DNA of 64,000 nucleotides from DASVVT01 sp036386415 (GTDB taxonomy: Bacteria; Acidobacteriota; Blastocatellia; Pyrinomonadales; Pyrinomonadaceae): positions 1-64,000 of the forward strand of contig DASVVT010000022.1 of NCBI GenBank assembly GCA_036386415.1. The letters are read 5' to 3'. Numbering within the stretch: position 1 is the stretch's first letter; every line of letters begins with the position of its first letter. Positions 34,305 through 42,509 of the stretch are shown piece after piece. Below the pieces are notes generated by a model. It saw nothing but the letters and a program-made list of their open reading frames with translations, was not told where the DNA came from and did no database searches. Both the position numbers and the translations under genes were made by a program.

Positions 34305-35897
34305 CTATTTATTTTCAATTGTCAGGTTGCGTATAAAGCCCCAGTCGCCGCTTCCGTCCACCTTGATGTTGCCTACGCTGTCGCGCGCGACGACCATGTT
34401 GGCCGGATACCAGAGCGGCATCATCGGCAGGTCGCGGCTGATGATCTCCTGAGCCTGCACGTAGAGGGTGCGCGCACGGTCGCGGTCAACCGTGTTGCTG
34501 GCCTCCTCAATGATGCGGTCGAACTCCGGGTTGCTGTAGCGGCTGCGATTGCGACCACCACGATCCTGCGTGGGAATCTCGGAGGTGGCGAAGAGGTCAC
34601 GTAAGAAGACGGGGTCTTGATTTCCCCCGACCCAGCGCGAGGTCGTCATCTGGTATTGACCTTTTCGCAGTTGGTCGAGCAGCGAATTGAATTCGAGCGT
34701 CTCGATCTCGACGGGGATGCCGACTACTTTGAGATTGTTCTGAATGACCTGCGCAAACTGGCGCGTCGCGGCGCTGCCTGAAGAGATTTGAAACTTGATC
34801 GGGCTACTAAAACGCATCTGCGGCCCCTCGCCGTCCGGGTCGCGAAAGCCCGCTTCATCCAGAAGCGCTTTCGATTTTTCGGGATCATAGGAGTAGGTCT
34901 GGCCGGGCGTATATGCCCAGGACTCTTCGGGCAAGATAGAGTGCGCCAGTTTACCCTGTCCGAGCAGCAGGTCGCGTATGATGCTCTCGCGGTCAATCGC
35001 AGAAGCGATAGCCTGACGAACGCGCGCGTTATCGAGCGGCGCGCTCTGCGTATTGAATCCCAGGTAGACGATGTTTGCGCCGGGGAACTGTTCGACCTTC
35101 AGCCCCGGCGCCTGATCGAGCGCCTTCAAAGCATCCGAAGTGAGGTTCGTCGGCAGCGGCACGAGATCAATGCGCCCGCTTCTTAACTCCGCCTGGAGCG
35201 CGTTGGCGTCGAGGATGACGCGCACACGCAGATTGGAAAGCTGCGGCGCGCCCTGCCAGTAATTCGGAAACGCCTCCACGTCTATGACCTGCTGATTCGA
35301 ATCAAATCCCACAAACTTGAAGGGGCCCGTGCCGACCGGGTGATCTTTCTGCGTGGCGGCGCTGTCTTTCGGAATGATCGAGATGGTGACGAGGTTGGTC
35401 ATCAAAGAGAGCCAGGGCTTACGCAGGCGCATGACGACCGTGCGCGGGTCAGGCGCTTCGACGTTCGTGATGAAGGGCTGCTTTTTCTCCCCCGAGCCTT
35501 CGAAGAAACTGGCTGCTTTACCGGAGTTGGAAGCGAACATCGTGTCGAATGTGTATTTAACATCCCCTGACGTGAGCGGGCGGCCATCGTGGAACTGGAC
35601 GCCGTCGTGCAAAGTGAATGTGACGGAGAGGCCGTCGTCGGCAGTCTGTATCTGGTCTGCAAGCTCTGGAACGTATTCGAACTTTTCGTTCTTGCGCACG
35701 AGCGAGTTGAACATCAGCACGCGCACACGCTCTGACGCGGCATCTATGGTCGGTGAGCCGACGGGGTCGAGCGTCGAGATCGGATCGGAGAGCGCGACCA
35801 CAAACGTGTCCCTCTTGGTTCGACAGCCCGGCTGTAGGAGCGCGCCCGTCGCGAGCAGCATAACGAGAAAGACGGAAATGATTTTAGAGCCGGGCAT
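34305..35897 (-). CDS. ABC transporter substrate-binding lipoprotein, family 5 (peptide/nickel type)
   Basis: 530 residues. Signal peptide with lipobox (LLQPGC, Cys at about residue 25), so it is membrane-tethered. The SBP_bac_5 fold is evident: SDPISTLDPVGSPT, ELADQIQTADDGLSVTFTLHDGVQFHDGRPLTSGDVKYTF, VGTGPFKFV. Family members bind oligopeptides, nickel or, here possibly, muropeptides. The ATG overlaps the stop codon of the upstream nagZ-like gene by one base (TGATG), so the two are translationally coupled, which favours a cell-wall peptide recycling role. No permease or ATPase genes are nearby. Confidence 0.92.
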   Translation of the reverse strand: MPGSKIISVFLVMLLATGALLQPGCRTKRDTFVVALSDPISTLDPVGSPTIDAASERVRVLMFNSLVRKNEKFEYVPELADQIQTADDGLSVTFTLHDGVQFHDGRPLTSGDVKYTFDTMFASNSGKAASFFEGSGEKKQPFITNVEAPDPRTVVMRLRKPWLSLMTNLVTISIIPKDSAATQKDHPVGTGPFKFVGFDSNQQVIDVEAFPNYWQGAPQLSNLRVRVILDANALQAELRSGRIDLVPLPTNLTSDALKALDQAPGLKVEQFPGANIVYLGFNTQSAPLDNARVRQAIASAIDRESIIRDLLLGQGKLAHSILPEESWAYTPGQTYSYDPEKSKALLDEAGFRDPDGEGPQMRFSSPIKFQISSGSAATRQFAQVIQNNLKVVGIPVEIETLEFNSLLDQLRKGQYQMTTSRWVGGNQDPVFLRDLFATSEIPTQDRGGRNRSRYSNPEFDRIIEEASNTVDRDRARTLYVQAQEIISRDLPMMPLWYPANMVVARDSVGNIKVDGSGDWGFIRNLTIENK

Positions 35898-37036
35898 CAG
35901 ATGGCGCCTCCGTAAGTATAGTTGAGCTTGCGATTCAGCTCGGCCACCTCGTCCGAAAGCTGGCGAAAACGCTTGAGGTCAAAGGGCAAAGGGGGTTGCA
36001 CGAGCGACTTGAAGTCAGCGATATGGCGTAGCGATACGTGCAGGCGCTCCCTGGAAATCTCCCCTTCGCGCGCGGCGCGCAGCAAACGGTCATAGCCGAG
36101 CCGGATCATGTCTGGCCGCGAACAGATCAAGAGCATATCCTGTCCGGCCTGAAAGGCGCGCAGGGCAGCCCGTTCGATGTCGCTATGCCTGGCAATCGCG
36201 CCCATCTCAAGATCGTCCGTCACGACCAGGTGCTGGTAGCTAAGCTCTTCGCGCAGCAGCTTCGTCACGATACTGTGGTTGAGCGAGGCGGGCTCGACCC
36301 GTCCGCCCGCCACGCCCTGCCGTATGTCTATCTTGGGAAAGCCGCCGTGGCTGACCATGACGGCGCGCACGCGGTCGTCTTCGCGCTGAAACAGCTCTAT
36401 GTAAGGCGCAAGGTCCTGCGCGATCAGGTCGTCGTGCGAGAGATGGACGAGCGGCATCTCCTCATGCGAATCCACTTCGCCCGCGCCGATGCCCGGAAAA
36501 TGCTTGAGGCAGCCGAGCAGTCCAGTCCCTTGCAGCCCGCGCAGGTAGACCATCGTGTAGCCCAGCACTTCGCCGGGCGAGCGACCGAACGAGCGCGAGT
36601 AGAGTCCATTTGAAAGCAGGTCGCGCTCGTCCGTCATGATCGACATGACGGGCGCGAAGTTCATGTTGAAGCCAAGTATGCGCAGGACTTCGCCCGTGAT
36701 GCGCCCAAGGGAGCGCGCCGCCGCCAGATCGCCGTGTTGACGAATCGTGCGCGCCGAAGGCATCGGCGTGCAGATGCGACGCAGACGGTCTACAAGGCCA
36801 CCTTCCTGATCGACGCCGCAAAGCGGTTCGACGGGGACGAGCGCGCGCACACCGTCGAGCAACGAGCGCAGTTGTTGCGGCTCGGCGACGTTGCGCCCGA
36901 AGATGATCACACCGCCCGGCTGTATATACTCGATGAGCGAGCGCGTCTCTTCGTCAAGCTCCGTGCCCGGCAGCCCGATATAGAAGATTTGTCCGATCTG
37001 TTGTTCGAGCGGGAGAGAAGTTAAAAGGTCAAACAT
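35897..37036 (-). CDS. beta-N-acetylhexosaminidase-like glycoside hydrolase family 3 (NagZ-like)
   Basis: 379 residues, single GH3 domain. Visible hallmarks are GVIIFGRNV, CGVDQEGGLVDRL, LGCLKHFPGIGAGEVDSHE (the KHFPG loop with the catalytic His/Asp dyad region) and VVTDDLEMGAI with the nucleophile Asp. NagZ removes GlcNAc from anhydro-muropeptides during peptidoglycan recycling. No signal peptide, so cytoplasmic. First gene of a two-gene operon with the substrate-binding lipoprotein. Confidence 0.93.
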   Translation of the reverse strand: MFDLLTSLPLEQQIGQIFYIGLPGTELDEETRSLIEYIQPGGVIIFGRNVAEPQQLRSLLDGVRALVPVEPLCGVDQEGGLVDRLRRICTPMPSARTIRQHGDLAAARSLGRITGEVLRILGFNMNFAPVMSIMTDERDLLSNGLYSRSFGRSPGEVLGYTMVYLRGLQGTGLLGCLKHFPGIGAGEVDSHEEMPLVHLSHDDLIAQDLAPYIELFQREDDRVRAVMVSHGGFPKIDIRQGVAGGRVEPASLNHSIVTKLLREELSYQHLVVTDDLEMGAIARHSDIERAALRAFQAGQDMLLICSRPDMIRLGYDRLLRAAREGEISRERLHVSLRHIADFKSLVQPPLPFDLKRFRQLSDEVAELNRKLNYTYGGAI

Positions 37037-37080
37037 TGAATAGATGGTCGTAGTCTTGCTCTAGCGTCTCTAAAAAGGGG

Positions 37081-37177
37081 CGATTTAAACGCCGCAGGAC
37101 GCAAAGGGAACTCGCAAAGGAGTTGATTCTTTGCGCCCTCCAGCGTCTTCATACTTTGCGCCCTTTGCGTTTAAATC
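37081..37177. repeat. intergenic inverted repeat, family C
   Basis: CGATTTAAACGCCGCAGGAC at the left and GCCCTTTGCGTTTAAATC at the right. It occupies the gap between mutS and the NagZ-like gene, both on the minus strand. Confidence 0.8.
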
Positions 37178-37251
37178 TCAACTCACCGCGCGCCCCACTC
37201 CCTTTCGAGACACGCCCTGAGTAAACCAATAGAACCGACTTACACTCTCGC

Positions 37252-40035
37252 CTAGACGATTCGTTTCTGAATGTTCAGTAGAATTTCTCGCGCCTCTTCA
37301 GGTGTAAGGGTTTCTACATCAATGTTGCGTAGCTCGTCAAGCAGCGTGAAATTGACGGCCTCAAAAAGGGTCGATTGGGCTGCCGCGCGGCGACGGCGAG
37401 CGCCACGTGCGGCGCTCCCCAGCGCCTGATCTTCTCCTGCCCAGTCGCTCCAATCATCCTTCGGCTTCTGCGCTGGCGCGCTCTGCTTCTCATCCTCTTC
37501 GGCGAAGACATCCAGCTCGTAATGCTCCAGACGTGCCAGCACGTCGCGCGCTCTCTCGATCACAGAGGGCGGCAGCCCTGCGAGGCGTGCCACCTCTATG
37601 CCGTAAGACTTCGAGGCGCGACCCTTCTCCAATTTGTGCAGGAAGACCACTTCGCCTTCGCGCTCCGTCGCCGTGATCTGGTAGTTCTGAGCGCCCGGCA
37701 GACGTTCAGCCAGTTCCGTCAGCTCGTGATAGTGTGTCGCAAAGAGCGTCTTGGCGGCGTGCTGTGCAGAGTCGTGGAGGTGCTCTGCGACCGCCCACGC
37801 GATGGAAAGACCGTCGAAAGTAGATGTCCCGCGCCCTATCTCGTCTAAGAGAACCAGCGAGCGTGGGGTGGCGTTATGCAGGATCGCAGCCGTCTCCGTC
37901 ATCTCGACCATGAAGGTTGAGCGCCCGCGCGTCAGATCGTCAGAAGCCCCGACCCTCGTCCAGATGCGGTCGAGCAGGGGCAGCCGTGCGCTACTGGCAG
38001 GAACGTATGAGCCCATCTGCGCGAGGATCGCGATGATCGCCGCCTGGCGTAAGACGGTCGATTTGCCGCCCATGTTCGGGCCGGTGATGATGAGCAGGCG
38101 GGCGGTCGAGTTGTTCATCTGAAGGTCATTGGGGATGAACGGCTCATCGCTGAAAGATTCGATGAGCGGGTGGCGTCCCCCTGTGATCTCCATCTCGTCG
38201 CCATCATGCAGAGTGGGGCGCACGTAGCTGTGGCGCACAGCCGTCTCTGCGAGCGCGCAGAGAGCATCGAGGGTGGCGAGCGAGCGCGCCGTCGCTTGCA
38301 GCCCAAGGGTCTCGCCAGCCACGCGTGCGCGCACCTCCTCGAAGATGCTCAGCTCCATCTCCGCGATCATCTGCTCCGCACCGCGCACGCGCTGCTCCCA
38401 CTCTTTCAATTCGGGTGTGGTAAAGCGCTCGGCGTTGCTGAGCGTTTGCCGCCGCTCGTAGTGAGCGGGGACGCGCGTGGCGTTCGCCTTCGAGACTTCT
38501 ATGAAGTAGCCGAAGACATTATTGAAGCGGATGCGTAAGGAACTGATGCCGGAGCGCGTGCGCTCGCGTGCTTCGAGCGTGGCGATGGTCTGTTTGGCGT
38601 TGCGGCTGATGCCGCGCAACTCGTCCAGCTCCGGCGCATAGCCTTCGCGTATCACGTCGCCGTCGGCAAGATTGACGGGCGGATCATCTGCAATCGCCTG
38701 CGCGATAATCTCGCGCACGTGGGGCAGTTCATCCGCGCTCTCGCGTAAGATTTGGAGCAGGGAAGGGGAGGCGTCCGATAACTCCTGACGAATGGCGGGC
38801 ACTTGATCGAGCGAGCGCCGTAGCGCCACCAGGTCGCGTGGTGTGGCCGAGCCCATGTGTATCCGACCGATCAAGCGGTCAAGATCGCAGACCTCTTTGA
38901 GCAGCGCTCGCAAACGGTCTCTCTTGATCTGCGCACACAGGTCTTCGACCGCCTGAAGACGCGCTTCGATCTCACCGAGGCGAATCGACGGACGCAGCAG
39001 CCACGAGCGCAAAGCACGCGAGCCCATGCCCGTCACGCTTGAGTCGATCACGGAGAGCAGCGAGCGTGTGCGGTTAGCGCCGCCCTGCGATTCCGTCAGC
39101 TCAAGGTTGCGAATTGTGACGGCGTCGAGCACCAGGTGATCCTGTGTCTCGAAATAAGTGATGTCGGAGATGTGTGCGGCCTGTGCGCGCTGCGTTTCCC
39201 GCGCGTAATGCAGACATGCCCCGGCGGCGCGGACGGCCTCCGTCCGACCGTCGAGCCCGTAGCCGGATAGCTCTCGCACGTTGAACTGTTCGCGAAGCAT
39301 TGATGAGCATGATTCCGCCTGCCACAACCAGTCGTCGAGCGAAGTCAGCGTTAGTGAGACGTTGGCGTGCATCGCAGGGGGTGAAGTGCGCGCCGCCGTT
39401 GAATTGTGAGCCCCTTCCCGAGCACCCGTGAGTGGAAGCGGCACTGTATGCGCTTGGCCTTTGAAGGTCTCATGGACGAGCAGCGTCAAAGATGCAGGGA
39501 AGAGAAGCTCACGCGGAGCATAGGATTCGATGTCGGCGCATATGCGCTCCCAGGCGTCTGCACCGCTCGCTTCGGTCGCGCGAAATTCTCCGGTCGAGAG
39601 CTCGAGAAAGGCCGCGCCGTAGTTTGCGCCCGTCCCGCATACGGCTGCCAGGTAGACGGATTCGCCCGCCTCCATCAATTGCGGGTCGATAGCCGTGCCC
39701 GGAGTGATGACGCGAACCACCTCACGCCGCACCAGTTTCTTCGTTTTCGCAGGGTCTTCCGTCTGCTCGCAGATGGCAACGCGATAGCCTTTGCGCACGA
39801 GGCGCGCGATGTAACCCGCCACAGCGTGGTGCGGCACGCCGCACATCGGGATCGCGTCGCCCCGCTCTTTGTGTCTGGCCGTCAGCGTAATCTCCAGCTC
39901 GCGCGCGCCCGTGACTGCATCGTCATAGAAAAGCTCGTAGAAGTCGCCCAGACGAAAAAAAAGGAGCGTGCCCGGATACTGCCGCTTCAGTTCATGATAC
40001 TGACGCAGCATCGGCGTGGAACTGATCGTGGTCAT
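37252..40035 (-). CDS. mutS: DNA mismatch repair protein MutS
   Basis: 927 residues, full length. The mismatch-reading motif is in LLFFRLGDFYELFYDDA (Phe-x-Glu in FYE). Connector, lever and clamp domains follow. The ATPase has Walker A TGPNMGGKST, Walker B LVLLDEIGRGTSTFDG, then LFATHYHELTEL. The C-terminal dimerisation helix (RALARLEHYELD-like, then the final EARE helix) is present. MutS recognises mismatches and recruits MutL. Four-base context suggests a single-gene transcript; MutL is not in the window. Confidence 0.97.
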   Translation of the reverse strand: MTTISSTPMLRQYHELKRQYPGTLLFFRLGDFYELFYDDAVTGARELEITLTARHKERGDAIPMCGVPHHAVAGYIARLVRKGYRVAICEQTEDPAKTKKLVRREVVRVITPGTAIDPQLMEAGESVYLAAVCGTGANYGAAFLELSTGEFRATEASGADAWERICADIESYAPRELLFPASLTLLVHETFKGQAHTVPLPLTGAREGAHNSTAARTSPPAMHANVSLTLTSLDDWLWQAESCSSMLREQFNVRELSGYGLDGRTEAVRAAGACLHYARETQRAQAAHISDITYFETQDHLVLDAVTIRNLELTESQGGANRTRSLLSVIDSSVTGMGSRALRSWLLRPSIRLGEIEARLQAVEDLCAQIKRDRLRALLKEVCDLDRLIGRIHMGSATPRDLVALRRSLDQVPAIRQELSDASPSLLQILRESADELPHVREIIAQAIADDPPVNLADGDVIREGYAPELDELRGISRNAKQTIATLEARERTRSGISSLRIRFNNVFGYFIEVSKANATRVPAHYERRQTLSNAERFTTPELKEWEQRVRGAEQMIAEMELSIFEEVRARVAGETLGLQATARSLATLDALCALAETAVRHSYVRPTLHDGDEMEITGGRHPLIESFSDEPFIPNDLQMNNSTARLLIITGPNMGGKSTVLRQAAIIAILAQMGSYVPASSARLPLLDRIWTRVGASDDLTRGRSTFMVEMTETAAILHNATPRSLVLLDEIGRGTSTFDGLSIAWAVAEHLHDSAQHAAKTLFATHYHELTELAERLPGAQNYQITATEREGEVVFLHKLEKGRASKSYGIEVARLAGLPPSVIERARDVLARLEHYELDVFAEEDEKQSAPAQKPKDDWSDWAGEDQALGSAARGARRRRAAAQSTLFEAVNFTLLDELRNIDVETLTPEEAREILLNIQKRIV

Positions 40036-40142
40036 AAATTCATCTTAAACGAGAGGCGCCGCGATGCATGGAAAATTGCGAGCGACATGTCAGGAAAGCC
40101 TACACTTGAGCAGGCATCAAGCGCAAGCTTGGGGGCAGGCGA

Positions 40143-40290
40143 GTAGAGTCCCACGTATCAGTTCTGCTCTGTGCCATCTCCGTGTTCTCTAGGGTCTGCG
40201 GTGGTGAATCCATTTTAAGCTACACTCACCACCGCAGACACCGCAGGACGAGAGAGGGCGGCACAGAGCACTAATCATTTGAGGACTCTA
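40143..40290. repeat. intergenic inverted repeat, family B
   Basis: Outer arms TAGAGTCC / GGACTCTA and inner arms GCTCTGTGCC...GGTCTGCGGTGGTGA / TCACCACCGCAGACAC...GGCACAGAGC. It lies in the 842-nt gap between mutS and the start of the polysaccharide region. Confidence 0.8.
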
Positions 40291-40418
40291 CCGACAGGCG
40301 AAGGCTTGAGTGTGGGCGCGTCCCAGGGCATGATTTACGGGTTAATTTCAGGGTAACAGATTTGTCCTGACTTTCGGTATGCGCCTTTCTCCTGACACCC
40401 TTTACCCATCGGATTTCG

Positions 40419-40448
40419 TTGACAATATTACTGATACCGTGATATTAC
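40419..40448 (+). promoter_or_regulatory. candidate promoter upstream of the polysaccharide cluster
   Basis: Consensus -35 TTGACA at 40419-40424, followed after 18 nt by TATTAC (40443-40448, four of six consensus positions). If used, it gives a leader of about 430 nt before the gene at 40878. No credible gene lies between 40449 and 40877. Confidence 0.45.
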
Positions 40449-40877
40449 GACGGTCAGTTCGGTGAAACGGATGGAGTTTTTCTGCATTAGAAGACATCTA
40501 CCTTCAGATACGGACATCCCGGCTTTAAGTCTCGCCCGCGAATGCGGTTCATTTAATAGCCACCAAGTTGCAGCGAGGAATTTTAACGCTCGATCTTGTG
40601 GAGCGCGAAGTTTTATACATTTCATGGGGTCAGCCTAACCGCACGGGTGCATGCCATCTGGCGGAGGGTTGAACGGTAGGCAAAGGGGCTGGATGCGCGT
40701 TTGTCGATCAGGGGCATGGTCGTTCGGGTTTGACAACTTTGCTGCCTCGCAACAGAGGTTTCCTCGAAAGGGGTTTCGGCGTGAGTTCTTCCAAAGCGGC
40801 TACGGTCGCGGAAATGGCGCATGCGAGTGCCGCAGTGTGCGTATGATCAGCAGTGTGTGAGGAGCGAGACAGCTTAA

Positions 40878-41141
40878 ATGGCGAAAAAAGGTAAAAAGAA
40901 GAAGACGGCCCTCGTCATATGTCGTAACGGCAAGTCGTACTGGACGACGCAGAAGCAGTTCTGGCAGTGGGTCAGAGAAGGGGCTGTCGTTAAAAGAGAG
41001 GATCATCCCCTGTGCGGAGAGTTTGTGCGCGAGCATGAGGAGCTGATGGTCGTGATGAGCAATACGGTGCTCAATCTGGCGCATCCCAATCATCTCGGAG
41101 AAGCGTTATCTTCCCGCCGCATGGGCATGTCGAAAACTTGA
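40878..41141 (+). CDS. conserved small basic protein, function unknown
   Basis: 87 residues. The N terminus is strongly basic (AKKGKKKKTALVICRNGKSYW), followed by TTQKQFWQWVREG, a conserved-looking aromatic block, and VMSNTVLNLAHPNHLGEAL. No TM segment or signal. I recall similar short proteins in Blastocatellia but know no function; nucleic-acid binding is possible from the basic tail. It lies 165 nt before the Wza-like gene and could be part of the same transcript. GAGGAG is 13 nt before the ATG. Confidence 0.7.
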   Translation: MAKKGKKKKTALVICRNGKSYWTTQKQFWQWVREGAVVKREDHPLCGEFVREHEELMVVMSNTVLNLAHPNHLGEALSSRRMGMSKT

Positions 41142-41306
41142 GTAGAGAGTCTCGCCGCCCTGCAATTTTTGACCCTCCTCTTTCAAGTTCAGGAATTCGA
41201 ACGCAAGTGTGTTAGACTTACACGCCGCCCGACCGAACAAGGGACTAATCAACAGACCGACCTGACCTCGACAATAGAAATTGATCCTTTTGAAAGATTT
41301 GAAGTC

Positions 41307-42404
41307 ATGCAAGCCATATCGAACCCTTCCTCTTTAAGATGTCGGAGAATAATGAGCGCAGTCTCGGCCTACGTGTCGGCCATGCTGCTCCTGATGTTGC
41401 TGGGAGCTTCGAACGGGGTTGCGATGGCGCAAACTGAGAGCCCGGCAGCAGATGCGCAAAGACAGCCTCCCGCTTCGACTCCCGCATCTTCGGCGCAGGC
41501 AGTTTCGAGCGCGCCAGCTTCCCAGCCTCTGGTTGATGAGCGCTATCGCATCGGCCCCGGCGACGTGCTCGATATACGCGTCTTCAACCGCCCGCAACTG
41601 TCGCGCGAATCTGTGCGCGTAGATCAGAGCGGCCTCATCCAGATGCCGCTCATCGAAAGCGACATCCAGGCGGCGTGCCGTACCGAAGCCGAGCTTGCCA
41701 AAGATATTGCCACGCTTTACCTGAAATACCAGCGACACCCATACGTCAACGTTTTCGTCAAAGAGTATAGCTCGACTCCTGTGGCTGTGATCGGTGCGGT
41801 TGAGAAGCCTGGCCGCTTTCAACTGCAAAGGCGCGTGCGCCTGCTTGAGCTTCTGGCGTTTGCTGGCGGCCAGACGGAAAAAGCAGGTGGCCGCATACAG
41901 CTCGCCCGCACGGGCGGCATCAACACCTGCGATCCTTCCTCTGAGGATACTTCCGACCTGGCTGCTGCGGAGAGCTTTATCTATTTCAACCTGAAAGACA
42001 CATTGCGTGGCGATGAGAAATCGAACCCCTGGGTGCGTCCCGGCGACGTGATCACGCTGCCGGAGGCCGATCAGGCTTATGTGGTCGGCAATGTATTTAA
42101 ACCCCAGGCCGTGACGCTCAAAGACCCTGTCACCGTTTCACAGGCCATCGCGATGGCCGGCGGGACGCTGCCCGCCACCAAGAGCACGGCGATCCGTATC
42201 ATCAGGCAATCACCGGGAAGCATGGAGAAGAAGGTTATCACCGTTGACCTCGGGGCGATCAATAAGCAGCGTGCCGAAGACGTGGCGCTTCAGGCAAACG
42301 ATATTGTAGATGTCCCGACCTCCGGCACTAAAAAGATCTTCAATAGCCTTTTAAATGCCATCTCTCCGGCTGCCTCAAATCTTCCGGTCTATGTTCTCCG
42401 GTGA
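41307..42404 (+). CDS. outer-membrane polysaccharide export protein (Wza-like)
   Basis: 365 residues with start at ATG 41307, which leaves a basic n-region (SLRCRRI) ahead of the signal peptide VSAMLLLMLLGASNGVAMAQ. ATG at 41352, with GGAGA 4 nt upstream, is a serious alternative that would shorten the n-region. The Poly_export domain (about 80-165: YRIGPGDVLDIRVFNRPQLS, DQSGLIQMPLI) is followed by two SLBB domains (VAVIGAVEKPGRFQL and AYVVGNVFKPQAVTL). No lipobox, unlike E. coli Wza. It forms the outer-membrane channel for the polymer. It heads the export genes. Confidence 0.9.
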   Translation: MQAISNPSSLRCRRIMSAVSAYVSAMLLLMLLGASNGVAMAQTESPAADAQRQPPASTPASSAQAVSSAPASQPLVDERYRIGPGDVLDIRVFNRPQLSRESVRVDQSGLIQMPLIESDIQAACRTEAELAKDIATLYLKYQRHPYVNVFVKEYSSTPVAVIGAVEKPGRFQLQRRVRLLELLAFAGGQTEKAGGRIQLARTGGINTCDPSSEDTSDLAAAESFIYFNLKDTLRGDEKSNPWVRPGDVITLPEADQAYVVGNVFKPQAVTLKDPVTVSQAIAMAGGTLPATKSTAIRIIRQSPGSMEKKVITVDLGAINKQRAEDVALQANDIVDVPTSGTKKIFNSLLNAISPAASNLPVYVLR

Positions 42405-42509
42405 CAATCGCGTGCGCTGCGCGTCTGAGAGGCTCAATCATTAACCGCCCGGCCATAACGCTTGCCTCCTCGCTGACGGGACGCAACCGAAATCTTTGTA
42501 GGTGATCTT

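Noticed and set aside
39406..40146. 246-codon + frame
   Set aside because: Antisense to mutS 5' region; no recognisable domain.
40622..40860. Overlapping 66- to 69-codon frames on both strands before the small basic protein
   Set aside because: No initiation signals or recognisable sequence; both look like chance frames.
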